Below are positions 43,241 through 54,439 of a stretch of DNA of 64,000 bases, one piece after another. The first letter of the stretch is position 1, and each line of letters begins with the position of its first letter. A program made the translations under genes and the position numbers. The stretch lies in assembly GCF_000226095.1 (NCBI RefSeq), contig NC_016474.1, positions 3,968,001 through 4,032,000 on the forward strand, in the 5' to 3' direction. The notes under the pieces are model-generated. The model was given only the letters and a program-made list of their open reading frames with translations. It was not told where the DNA came from and did not search any database. This DNA comes from Thermothelomyces thermophilus ATCC 42464 (lineage: Eukaryota > Ascomycota > Sordariomycetes > Sordariales > Chaetomiaceae).

Positions 43241-44866
43241 GTCTATTATAGTGATATATATCTCCCTACTCCTGTTCGAATACGTTAAGCGCCTTGGTAT
43301 TTTCTAGATTTTCTAATAGTTTCTAAGTCGGGGTATTATATCCCTTCTATTTTACTAATATATTATATCGATTTCCTCTTCCCCTTACGTTTCTAGTTAC
43401 GAGGATCGCTTTTACTTTATATTCCTTTTATAGTAGTCCCCCCTAGGAGAGTTCTAATATTAGGTCTAGTTAGAAATCTAATATATATTACAAAGGTAGT
43501 AAGTTAGACATGGTATACTTGATAAGGTTAATATAGAAGGTAAGGTAGAGGTTATAGGGAATATTTAAAGTTACTATTAGTAGTATTAGTACTATAATTA
43601 CTTTATATTTAGCGTTAATTAAATTAAGTTTATAGCTAGGGCGGTTGGTGTTAATATTATATAAGGATAGTTATACTTTATCCCTTACCTTAAATCTCCT
43701 AGCTAGGCGTCAAGAACAGTTAACATTCTTTTACTAGTACTACTATATATATACAATAGCGGCCTAGGTCTATTCTATACCTTCTCTTAGGTAATGTAAG
43801 AAGTTAGTAGCTCTTCCTTATAAGGTTAAGGCAGGAGCATCTAGCAGGTCGGTAAACTATATTAGGCTTATATTGTAACTATAAAGGAGGTAGCTTATAC
43901 TTGTCCTAGTTACCGTCAAGTTATAGTTATTAATTACAAGCTAATATATAGGTAGATATTTAGGCTAGTTATACTAAGCAAAGGAAACTATAGTCCGTAG
44001 GATAATCTATACCTCTTAATTTATACGTTCTATACCTCTATCTATCTATAGATAATGGGCTATCGATAGTAGCTATTCGATTTTAATAGTCTTATAAAGA
44101 GTAATCTAAAACTAGCTAAGCTAGTCCGAACTACGATCGGTAATAATTTGTATTGGAAATCTATAAAACCGCTACTATATATCCCAGAACTAGAGCATAT
44201 ATGCCTTAGCTCCTATTAAGAATATAGCTTTAAGTTAGACGTACTTTAATAGCTAGTTAGTGATTACTATAAGGTACTAGGGTAAATTCTCATCTCGTAT
44301 AAGGAGATCGACTATAAAATCGATAGAAATCTGTTTCTAGAAGTAGTTAGTAATAGGTAAAGGCTAAAGGAGTCCTTATTATGATTATTATGAAACCTTA
44401 GCCCTTTAATATATATAATAGTTCCTTATAAATCTCTTTATATCTAGGGATATAAAGTCCTAATAATAGTTCTATTAAAGTATTTTAAATAACCTATTCC
44501 TTTCTAGGTAGCCTAATATAAGGGAGTTATAGATACATTAAAGAATAGTAGTTATAAGTAACTCTTATATAGGAAGCCAAAGTCTACCCTAGAACTAAAG
44601 AGCACCCTATATATTAAGGGAGTAATCTATAATCTAGGTCTATACTACGTTTGCCTCCTTTAGAAATTTTCGGGCCCTGTCTTAGATAGCCTAGAGCTAG
44701 TATATATAATGTTCGTCTTTAGTAACTCCTTTATCCCATAAGGCTATAAGCTATATATCCGCGAAAATAGTACTCCCCTTCGGTAGGTAGTATGTTTTAG
44801 GTAATAACAAGGTACTAGTAATATCTATCCAAATAGTAAGGAAGAGTTATACTATATGCTATATAT
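43241..44866 (-). pseudogene. pol: B pol, 3' part (integrase and chromodomain)
   Basis: Minus strand. The integrase zinc-binding and core regions are badly decayed between 44866 and 43600. The C-terminal region (FKVRDKVWLSLYNI, W at a stop) is near 43690. The chromodomain is near 43250-43430 (KEYKVKAILVTRNVRGRG, then LLENLENTKALNVFEQE in another frame). It is cut at CCTCG by A6 and joins 60170. The chromodomain makes B a chromovirus distinct from A. Confidence 0.72.
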
Positions 44867-44871
44867 CCTCG

Positions 44872-45327
44872 TATGACAAACCTAGCTCAGACTGCTTCTA
44901 AAAGGATTCAGACAAAGGTAGATTAAGCGGACAAATAGGCAAGTCGTCTAAGGGATTTGGTGAAGCCAAAGGGTTCACAATAACACTAGAGTTGTCTCTC
45001 ACAGTAATCAGCAATACCTAGTATAAGTACTGTGATTATAGGGGAGGTTGCTATCACTGGTGAACTCCTAGAGTCCACTATAACAAGTGACTATTTACAT
45101 GTATATATACTTCTGTCGATCGCTTATAGTCCCCTTCTATCCTGTCCTTAGATCGCCTTTAGTAGCTAGCTATCCTCTGCTATCTTTCCCTTTTAGCGAT
45201 TGTTCGCCTGTGGTAGCCCGCGCTCCCTAGCGATCCTATGTTAGCCTCGCTTCGTGCCCTTCTTGATTAGTGGCTTATTCAGCCTGCTACACCCCACTGG
45301 GTCGCGGTATATGGTTGGCTCGTGACA
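44872..45327 (-). repeat. A6 3' LTR (456 bp)
   Basis: It pairs with 59709-60164. The U3 is special to A6, with GATCGC/GCGATC motifs at about 45118-45236. Confidence 0.94.
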
Positions 45328-45414
45328 TGATGCCCCCTCTTTAGGGCTTTTAACCTGAAAGCTTCTTATGACTTGTTTTAAATACCACTAACACCCCCTT
45401 TTTCTTAGTAGGTA
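45328..45414 (+). promoter_or_regulatory. A6 hairpin and putative antisense promoter
   Basis: Hairpin remnant GCTTTTAACCTGAAAGC at about 45346-45362. TTTTAAATACCACTAA lies at about 45377-45392, shortly before the ATG at 45415. Confidence 0.52.
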
Positions 45415-46104
45415 ATGTCCTTCTTCTGCTAGCTTCCTTTCGCTATAGCTAATTATATTCCTAGGAATTGTCGTGATCTTAAACGCGAATGATATACTAT
45501 TACTATTAAGATTAAGCGAGAGGGTTACAAGGTCGCTATATCTTATAAGCGTTATTAGAATACGAAGCCGTAAAAGCGTTATATAATGATAGAAGGTTTA
45601 AACAAGTATCAAAACTATATTCGCATAGGTAAGAAGTATAATAGTTCGAACGTTATAGATGCCTATAGGTTCCTCGTTATTTTCCTTTATAGTCTTAGGT
45701 TACTAACTATCTTAGTCCTTTCAAATTTGTCAGAGCAGGAAAAGGTTTCGAGGGAGATTACTAAGACCAAGGCATTACTTGCTTAGACGCTAAGCCGTTT
45801 AAGTCGATTACGTCATTTATAGCAATCCCTACGCGATCGTGGTACCGAAGTTTTTCATCGTGGCGTAGCTCGTCTAGAAGAGGAAGAAGAACTAGATACT
45901 CCTCCGCCGATATCGGAGATGTAGACCCTTACGGGTCAGGCTTAGGCGTTAGGTACTTTTGACGTGCTTGATTAGGAGTTGATTGGGTTAGATCCTAGTC
46001 CTAATTCTAGCAGGTTCCCCTCTTTTTCTATCGGGGAATGGGCTTTAGAGCCGGTTCTTATAGCTGGTTAGGATTCTACTAGTAGAACTGCTCTAGTTTC
46101 TTAG
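45415..46104 (+). pseudogene. A6 antisense accessory gene, single frame
   Basis: 230 codons from ATG 45415 to TAG 46102-46104 lie in one frame with about ten RIP-type stops; codons 58-123 are open. The cysteine region (SYKRYxNTKPxKRYIMIEGL, then YQNYIRIGKKYNSS) has all six cysteines as Tyr, with a longer first loop. A segment KVSREITKTKALLA and LSRLSRLRHL suggests a coiled coil; FHRGVARLEEEEELD matches the RG-x-LEELE motif of the other types. The tail is TSRTALVS. It shares only the plan with the A1-A5 types. Confidence 0.7.
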
Positions 46105-46479
46105 GGCAATTTAGGTTTTTAATAGGTTCCTATAAGTTATCTTCTAGTCCGAAATCAAGCTATTTAACTAGGTACTATAGTTCTCTATTAATGATATATA
46201 AATCTAGAATTTTCTCGACGTCCTATTCTTCCTCTTTATCTTTTACTTCGATATACGTAATAACCTTAGCGTTTTTCGGTATTAGTTTAAGAAGTAAAAT
46301 ATAAAAAACATCTATCTATAGTCGTATAGATAATAGTAACAATAGTCGATAGTTAGATGTCGAAATTCGTTCTTTAATAATAAAGGGTCTAACCTTCTTA
46401 AAGTCTAGCTTCGTGCTTAGTCGTTTAGTTTATAAGTTTCGTACAATTAGGTAGACTTTGTCTCCCTTCTCTAGGCAAG
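46105..46479 (-). pseudogene. pol: A6 pol, 3' end
   Basis: Chromodomain and last integrase part up to the GCAAG site (46475-46479), where the LTR of A7 begins. The upstream pol is next found at 54440, leaving about 720 bp missing. Confidence 0.82.
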
Positions 46480-46905
46480 TGTAACAAACCTAGCTCAGAC
46501 TTCTTCTAAAAGGGTTTAGACGAAGGTAGATTGAGCAAGACAAGTAGGCAGGTCGTCTAAGGGATTTGGTAAAGCCAAAGGGTTTACAACAACACTAGAG
46601 TTATCTCTTACAATAATTAGCAATGCTTAGTATAAGTACTATAATTGTAATTATTACCACTGGTAAACTCCTAGAGTCCACTATAACGAGTGACTATCTA
46701 TATATATATATAATCCTAGGATCACTAGCGGTCGTAGTGATCCTCCGTACTAGCTTACCTAGCTTACGACGTGAGCTAGTGATCCTCTACTAGGATCATT
46801 TCTTGCCAAGTGTGATCCTATCCTAATTAGTCTATTATTCTTTAGCTTAATTGGCCCGTTTGTATCGGTAGCCTAGGCGGTAGCTATATATATATTTCTA
46901 TGACA
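46480..46905 (-). repeat. A7 3' LTR (426 bp)
   Basis: U3 is of the A3/S1 type, with five TAGTGATCC-like motifs in both orientations between 46717 and 46820. Confidence 0.92.
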
Positions 46906-47031
46906 TAATGCCCTCCCTCCGAGGCTTTCGACCTAAAAGCCCTCTTTAGGTCTTTTCAAATAGCACTAACATTCTTTTCCACGTATACCTCGCAATTTTT
47001 TCCTTTTTCTATACTGCTAATAGCTAACAAG
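46906..47031 (+). promoter_or_regulatory. A7 polypurine tract, hairpin and putative antisense promoter
   Basis: Hairpin GGCTTTCGACCTAAAAGCC at about 46923-46941, with one RIP-type mismatch. TTTCAAATAGCACTAA follows at about 46955-46970. Confidence 0.55.
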
Positions 47032-47673
47032 ATGGCAGATCGTATCTCTAAGCGCCGATCTTCGAAATCCTAATAGCGTGCCGCGCTTGCTTCTTTTATT
47101 AACTCCTCTAGCGTAGACGTCATACCGTGTTCGTAGTGTTTCAAGCAGAACTTGGCTTGTCATATGGCGTCAGGCTCTTCTCGCTATAGCGAGTATATAC
47201 GTTAGGGTCGTTCTTATAATAGTTCCGACGTAGCGTCTGCTTGTTTATAGCCTAGTTATTGCCTTAATGTTTGTAGCTAATCTTTTATAGTAATGAAGAT
47301 TATATCTAAACAAAAACGCGTAGAATAAGAAGAGGCCGATGCTAAAGAGGCCCTTTTCGTTCTTTAAACTTAACTTTAGACGGCTATTAGTCGATTGGCT
47401 TGTCTTCGTCGCTAGAAACGTTTCTTAAAGGAGTAGGGTTCCGAGCTATTTCGTCGAGGTATACAGTCTCTAGAGGAAATAGAGGCGGAAGAACGGAGGG
47501 TATAGGATTCCGAGGCACGTGTCATTAGTGACGTATGGTCCTAGGGTGCTAATATCCCATTTGACTAGTCCTCTTTAGGCCTAGATTTATTAGAGGCCGA
47601 CTTGGCCGTTTTGTCTAAGCTAGTGCCTATGGTTGATCCGGGTTCTAGTGGTAGAAGTGTTCTAGTTTCTTAG
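47032..47673 (+). pseudogene. A7 antisense accessory gene, full-length single frame
   Basis: 214 codons from ATG (MADRISKRRSSKS) to TAG 47671-47673 lie in one frame. The cluster PCSxCFKQNLACHMASGSS, RYSEYIRxGRSYNSSD gives C-x2-C-x6-C-x8-C-x2-C-x6-C with three Y read as C. A coiled-coil-like segment follows (SKQKRVE, EEADAKEAL, LACLRR, KRFLKE), then ELFRRGIQSLEEIEAEERRV, an acidic part (LLEADLAVL) and the tail SSGRSVLVS. About sixteen stops, almost all TAG or TAA, fit RIP at Gln, Trp or Arg codons. Best full-length template for the A3/A7 type. Confidence 0.77.
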
Positions 47674-48758
47674 GGCAGTTTAAATTCTTGACTAGTTCCT
47701 ATAAGTTGTCTTCTAGTCCGAAATCGAGCTACTTAACTAGGTACTATAGTTCCCTATTAATAATACGTAAATCTAGAATTTCTTCGATGTCCTATTCTTC
47801 TTCCTTGTCTTTTGCTTTGATGTATATAGCAACCTTGGCGTTTTTCGGTATTAGTTCGAGAAGTAAAATATAAAAAACATCTATCTGTAGGCGTATAGAT
47901 GATAGTAACGATAGTCGGTAGTTAGATATCGAAATTCGTTCTTTGATAACGAAGGGTCCGACCTTCCTAAAGTCTAGCTTCGTGCTTGGTTGTTTGGTTC
48001 GTAAGTTCCGTATAATTAAGTAGACTTTGTCTCCCCTCTCTAGGCAAGGTCCCTCGAGCCTGTGTTTGTCGTAGTAGTTCTTCATTCTAGTTCTAACAAA
48101 CTTGAGTTCCTTTTTAAGCTTTTTATATAGTGTATACATCTGTTCTACTTTGACTATTGCGATTGGCATTATGACCTCTGGTCCTTACCTAAGGTCTACT
48201 TTATATCTATAGTTTATAAAGAATGGTATAACTTTGGTCGTTTTTATTAGCGTCGTATTATAAGCGAGTTATGCTATTGGCAATAGCATGACCTAGTTGT
48301 TTTGCTAGTAGTTAACATAAGAACGGAGATACTACTTAATAACTTGGTTTAGTCGCTCTGTTTATCCATTAGTCTATAGGTAATATGCCGTTAACAGCTT
48401 GCTATTAATGCCTAATCGTTATATTAACGCTTGCCAGAACTTTAATACAAACTTAGTATCTCTATCGGTAATCCATTCTTACGGCCAAGCGTGTACTAAT
48501 ATAACTTGCCGATAGATTACGTCTACTAGCTATTTAGCTATCTAGGACTCCTTATAGGGAAAGAAGTATGCCTACTTAGTCAGGCAATCTACTATAGTAA
48601 GGATGCTATTATAGATCACTCCTATAGCTATGTCCTTGGATTCTAGCAGCTTTGTAATAAAGTCTATTGTAACCGAGCTCTATAGTTTGTTAGCTATTAG
48701 TAGTAGCTAAAGTAGCCCGTATAGCTTATGTCGTACCGTTTTGCTTCGATTGCAAATG
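47674..48758 (-). pseudogene. pol: A7 pol, 3' part (chromodomain and integrase)
   Basis: The chromodomain lies near 47700-47830. A 125-codon open integrase C-terminal segment spans 47792-48169 (KLDFRKVGPFVIKERISIS). The core reaches up to the AAATG junction. This covers the segment that is missing from A6. Confidence 0.85.
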
Positions 48759-49171
48759 TGTGACAAACCTAGCTCAGACTTCTTCTGAAAGGGTCTAGAC
48801 AGAGGTAGATTGAGCGGAGCCAGTAAGCAGGTCGTCTAAGGGATTCGGTAAAGCCAAAGGGTTTATAACAACACTTTAGTTATCTCCTCACAATGTTAGG
48901 GTACTATAAGTTATGATTACTATCACTAGTAAACTCCCAGAGTCCACCATAACAAGTGACTATCTACATATATATATAATCCTAGGATCACTAGCGGTCG
49001 TAGTGATCCTCCGTACTAGCTTACCTAGCTCACGTCGTAAGCTAGTGATCCTCTGCTAGGATCATTTCTTGCCAAGTGTAATCCTATCCTGATTAGTCTA
49101 TCCTTCTTTAGCTTAATTAGCCCGTTTATATCGGTAGCCTAGGCAGTAGCTACATATATATTTCTATGATA
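48759..49171 (-). repeat. N left LTR (413 bp)
   Basis: Flanked on both sides by AAATG; taken alone it looks like a solo LTR in the integrase gene. Confidence 0.9.
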
Positions 49172-51750
49172 AAATGTCATAGTTCTATATAACTTCCTTA
49201 ACCCGTACCATTAACTATGGAAAGTTGTAGTGTTTCTTGACTTGTGTAATAGTCTTTATAACTCCTTTATATCCTCTGAGTTTCGACTTATAGAGTTCTC
49301 GAATCATCTATAGCTATTGATCTTTGTCGTAGATATACGCTTTACCTTAGTACTAGAGTTTCCCATCTCTTTCTTTTACTTCGTTAGGTACTACTAGTCC
49401 GGGTGCTACTTGATACTATGCCTTATTGATCCTTTCTTCTCGAAAGATTATATAGTATTCTAGGAACGAGTTAAATAGATCATCTTCTACAGGTATCTGT
49501 GTTTTGTAATGTAACGTTCTATCTGTCTGTTCCTTGAATAACGGTAATGTTGTTTCTGTTCGTCCTTCTGTATGATCCGTTCGTCGGCTTAAGATATCTG
49601 CTTGTATGTTCTCTTTGCCCTTCTTATAATGGATCTCAAAGTTAAATTCCGTAAGAAATTCTACCTATTGTATTTGTCGTCTATTAAGCTCCTTCGTCAT
49701 TGTAAAGTATCGTAAATTCTTATAATCTATATACACTTGTACCGGTTTAGTTATACCACTAAGGTATAGTCGCTACTCCTTAAAAGCTTCGACAATTGTA
49801 AGTAGTTCCTTATTATAGATTAGATAATTAAGATATAGTCTATCGAGCTTCTTTAAAAAGAAGGCTATAGGATGTAGCTTTCCTTGTCTGTCTTGTTGTC
49901 TTAATTGTCCTCTAATAGCATAGTCTAAAGCGTCCGTTTCTACCTCAAATGGCTTCTTAGGGTCTAGTAGTACTAGTACTAGATCTTCGGTAATGGCGTT
50001 ACGAATCTATATAAATGCTTGCTCGTGTTATTCTTCCCATTAGAATTTAGCATTCTTCTTGGTAAGTTTGTACAAAGGTCGTATAATTGCTCTAAAGTTC
50101 CTAATAAACATCTAGTAGAAGTTTATAAATCTGATAAAGCTTTGTACTTCCGTAACTAACGTCGGTCGTAGCTAATTCTTGATGGTTTTAACCTTTGAAG
50201 GTTCTATCCGGATTTGTCTTAGGGATATCTTATACCCTAAAAAGACTATCTTCCTAATATAGAATTCGCTTTTTTCCTTGTTAACTAATAGCTTGTATAC
50301 GTATAGCGCGTCTAGTATTGCTTTTACGTACTTCCGGTGTTCGTCTATTGTCTTAGAGAAGATGAGTATGTCGTTAAGATAATATACTATAAATTTGTCA
50401 AGAAAGGGTTAGATAGCTTGATCAATTAGGGCTTAGAACGTTGCCAGCGTATTTATAAGTCTAAGTAGCATGACAAGGTACTTGTAATGGCTATAGGGTA
50501 TCCTAAAGGCCGTTTTTTACTCATTGCCTTCTTTAATCTATATATAGTTATAGGCCGATGGTAAGTCAAGACGCGTGAAATATTAGGCTCTTACTAACTA
50601 ATCTTAGAGCTATAAGATTAGCGGTAATAGGTATTAGTTTTTCACGGTCTATTCGTTAAGTTGCCGATAGTCGACGTATAACTATAGCTTTCCGTCTTTC
50701 TTAGGCATAAATAGGATTAGGTAGCCTGCTAGCGATATCGACAGGCAAATATATCCTCTTCGAAGATTCTCCTCTAAGTATCGCTTAAGTTCTTTATTCT
50801 ATATCTAGCTCGTATAGTAAATCTTGAAGAACTTTAGTTATGCTCCTTCCTTAAGCTTAATCTCGTAATCCTATAGGCCGTGTTCTAGTAATCCTTCTAG
50901 ATGCTTCGGTTTAAATGCTAGGTGTCCTTCGTATTCCTTCGGTACTTCCCTAGTCTTGTCTTGTCTCTTAGCTTTCTAATAGTATACGAACTTGGTTCTA
51001 TCTATAGCGATACTAGCGATTTCTCCTATCTTAACCTACTACTCTAGTTACAGTGCTCCGTACTTACTAACGGAGAGAACAACTATCAGCGGTTTAGCTC
51101 GTTCTTCCTATCGTAGCGTCGGTATCGTTTTGCCGCTTCTTCTAGAGTCTATAGTAATCTATCTATTATTGTTCGTCTCTTGTAGTAGATCTATAGGACA
51201 TGCCTTCCCCTAAGCATCGTCTGCTCGCGATCCTTGTGTACTCCCTATCTTGCTAGTCAAATACGACTCTGTTTAGGGTTATAGGTAGCTACTATTCTTC
51301 TAGCTAATGTCCGGGTTATAATCTTTATACTATAGTAACCCTAGTATTATGTCTTTGTCGTTACCTATATCTACAATACTAAATATAACTACTGTAGTTT
51401 TCCCTGCCATAGTGATGTTAATCGGTTTAGTCTCCCTATATACCTATTATATTAGAAATAGTTCTTTAACTATACTATACTTCTGCTTTATTCTCTAGGG
51501 TATCTATAGCTAATTTACAAGTGTCGGTAAGATTAGGTTTATCTCTGCTCTACTGTCCACTAGTACGAGCATTTCGTGCTATTTCCATTGTGCTATTATC
51601 TATAGTCGCTTGTCCTGCCGTCATCGTCTAAAGATTATAGCGACTTCCTATGTTTCTACTAGGAGGTCTTGATATAGTGGTCTCTTACGGCAGTTCCTCC
51701 TATATTGTGTTACCACTTGCTGCTATACGGGTGTTAATAGTTTTTAGGCC
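49172..51750 (-). pseudogene. pol: N pol (integrase core, RNase H, RT, PR)
   Basis: It continues integrase from the AAATG junction. RNase H lies near 49890-49960. RT reads YLND at 50370-50381. The protease region is near 51540-51580. RIP-broken. Confidence 0.84.
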
Positions 51751-53994
51751 CCTTGAAGGGCCCTGACCCGTTTCCCAAATCAGTGCTAACCTCTTCGGTT
51801 GTTTAGCTAATAGCGGCTTTATCGATTATACTTATCTCTATAAGCCATTAGGTGCTTATAGTTTCCTACTATTAGGTCTGTTCTGCTTTTCGTCATACGT
51901 GCCATAGCTTTATCTGAAGCCCCTAGATCTGCGATTTCTTTTCGTCCGCGTAGTAGAGGCAGTCGTTACTCCGGCACAAGTCCTATATATCTCGTCCTGT
52001 TCCGTAGTACCTAGGCTAGGCTCGTTTTAGAACTATTATAATGCTTTCTAGACTCTAGTCTTTAATTTTCTAGAGCAATTCGGCTACTCTGTTTCCTATA
52101 TCGTAGACCTACTCTACCGGGCGTAAGCTTCCGTCCTCATTTTCTTATCGGGTCGGCTAGTAGTTATTCTCGAATTTGTCGTGGAAGTAGTATTAGCATT
52201 CGTGTGCTACACATTGGAACTAGGGCACTTGCGTATATGCCTCGTGTTGAGGGTATAGTCGCGTAGCGTCGCCTAGGAGGTATTGGAATTCTCTCCTAAA
52301 TCCTTCCCACTATATATAGACTATAGGTACTCTAATGCTAAGGTAGGAGTGTTTCTTCTAGTAGCTTTCCTACGTACGTTTGTCTTTTCCGCGGTTCGTA
52401 CACATAAACTAATATTCTAGGTTCTATACGTCGTTACTAAATTACTGATTGTTAAAGCACTCGGTATAGCTATCGGGTCTATTATATACTATAAGCTATT
52501 CTCCTTTGATAGTTTCTATAATACGTTAGAGTTCCCTTGTCTTGTCCCTTATCTTATCGCTCTACTAGGCAAGTTAAGTCAAACATTTATCCCGTTTACG
52601 CAGTTTTGTATTAAGCCGGAAAACTTCGTTATAGTACCCTTCGATTCGTTCCTATAGGAATAGAACATTAGGTCTAGGTCTTTTAGTTCCTTAGGTATCG
52701 GTCGTCTACGATCTATCCTGCCTCTATATGACTATAAACCCCACTGTCTTAAGGCTAGGAAAATCGAAATTAGTAGTACGTACTCTCCGGCCATGTCCCA
52801 TTTGGCAAAACTTGTTTCTAGGTCTATAGCGACTAGTTCAGAGTATAGTACTTGTCTGTCTTCTCTATTGCTATCGTGTCCGAAACTGTCTATATCGCTA
52901 TCCTTGTCTTCGTAGCTCGTAGCTATTACTTTGGTGACGTTCTTAGTAGTTTTGCTAATATCCGCGATTTCTTTTCTAGGGACTAGCTTCCACTCTTTCT
53001 TCGGGCTTCGACATTCTCGCTTATAATGCCCTTTCTTTCCGTAGTTATAGTAGGTAACATTAGACTTGTCTTTGGTCGCCTTCTTCTAGTCCTGCTTCTA
53101 TGCTACATCTATATCTATAGCTCTAGGGTACGTCCTATACGAAGTACTGACGTACGTTCGCTTTTTCTTGTCGTTAGCCTTAACTATAGTTCTATTCGTT
53201 TGACCTCGTTTCTACTACTCTCGTATATAGAGCCAATCATTAATTCTAATAGCCTATATAATATATTTGTCTAAAGTCTTAGGTTGATCGTACTTATATA
53301 GCTTGTCTTTGACCTTTTCCTTTAGGCTATTATAGAACAATTGTATTAATGCCTTGTCGTTAAGCTAGGACTTAAACATGTCCTATCTAAACTATATAGT
53401 ATAGGAGGCTACTGACTTAGTCTATTAGAGATTAGCAAGTCTTTCTTACGTATAGATTTTCTTGTCTTTATCGCCGAAAACCTTCCGAAGCTCTTCTTCG
53501 AAGTAGTCGTAAGATTAGAAGACTGCCTATATAAACACGTCTTAGTTATCTTCGTCTTCCTCGGTAAGATAGTTATTCTACATAGGTTTGAACTATCTAA
53601 GTGCCTTGCCTTCTAGTCTTGTGGCTACGTAAAGGACTTTGGCTTTTTCGTCCGGAAACTTGTCGTTATTAAGCCAAAAGTAAGATCAGAGGTTAGTCAG
53701 GAATCCTACAAGATTATCCTTAGTTCCTCTATATTTGCCAGGTAATTTGATCTTAATGTAGCTCGCTTTGACAGCCTCGAGCGTCTCGATTTTGGTATAG
53801 GCCTCGTTAATCAATTTCTATAAGTACTTTTCGCCGTTCTCGAGTTCCTTGATTCGAGCTTAAGCAGCCTTGTCTCTTTGGTCTAACTCTTAGATCCGCT
53901 ACTAGAGTTAACTAAGCTAGGCAAGCAGTTATTCGGCTATAACGTTAATAGCCATGTCGGTGTCGAGGTCAAGGTCACCTCCGTTCTAAACTAT
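51734..53994 (-). pseudogene. gag: N gag, start codon lost
   Basis: ATG has become ATA at 53992-53994. The stop TAA is at 51734-51736. The span of 2261 nt suggests a one-base deletion. The knuckle lies near 53010-53055. Confidence 0.82.
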
Positions 53995-54021
53995 AATAGA
54001 ACAAAGGGAGTGATAGTAACG

Positions 54022-54434
54022 TATGACAAACCTAGCTCAGACTTCTTCTAAAAGGGTCTAGACGGAGGTAAATTAAGTAGAGCTAGTAAGCAGGTTGTCT
54101 AAGGGATTTGGTAAAGCTAAAGGGTTTATAATAATACTTTAGTTATCTCCTTATAATGTTAGGGTACTGTAAGTTGTGATTGCTATCACTAGTAAACTCC
54201 TAGAGTCCACTATAACGAGTGACTATCTATATATATATATAATCCTAGGATTACTAATAGTCATAATGATCCTCTGTACTAGCTTACCTAGCTTACGTCG
54301 TAAGCTAGTGATCCTCTACTAGGATCATTTCTTGCCAAGTGTAATCCTATCCTAATTAGTCTATCCTTCTTTAGCTTAATTAGCCCGTTTGTATTGGTGG
54401 CCTAGGCAGTAGCTACATATATATTTCTATAACA
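54022..54434 (-). repeat. N right LTR (413 bp)
   Basis: It pairs with 48759-49171. AAATG 54435-54439 follows and leads directly into A6 integrase. The leader AGTGATAGTAAC (54009-54020) is inverse to the LTR's TTGCTATCACT apart from one RIP-type change. Confidence 0.92.
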
Positions 54435-54439
54435 AAATG

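Larger units (their letters stand above)
46480..48758 (-). mobile_element. A7: 3' part of a family A element
   Basis: It begins with a 426-bp LTR at 46480 behind GCAAG. It contains the antisense gene and pol up to AAATG (48754-48758). No matching 426-bp LTR or GCAAG copy is found on the right. The neighbouring LTRs (48759, 54022) are of a 413-bp type, so A7 is truncated by recombination. Confidence 0.82.
48759..54434 (-). mobile_element. N: recombinant family A segment between two 413-bp LTRs
   Basis: Both LTRs are of the same rare type (an indel-bearing block with GTTAGGGTACT). AAATG occurs before the left LTR (48754-48758), after the left LTR (49172-49176) and after the right LTR (54435-54439). 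The interior starts at AAATG in mid-integrase and lacks polypurine tract, antisense gene and pol end. The unit LTR-AAATG-pol-gag is thus repeated, once here and once as A6 54022-59708. Confidence 0.8.

Noticed and set aside
48759-49171. A plain solo LTR with AAATG duplications.
   Set aside because: The same AAATG and the same LTR type recur at 54022-54439 with the identical pol junction, so the pair is better explained as one rearranged unit.
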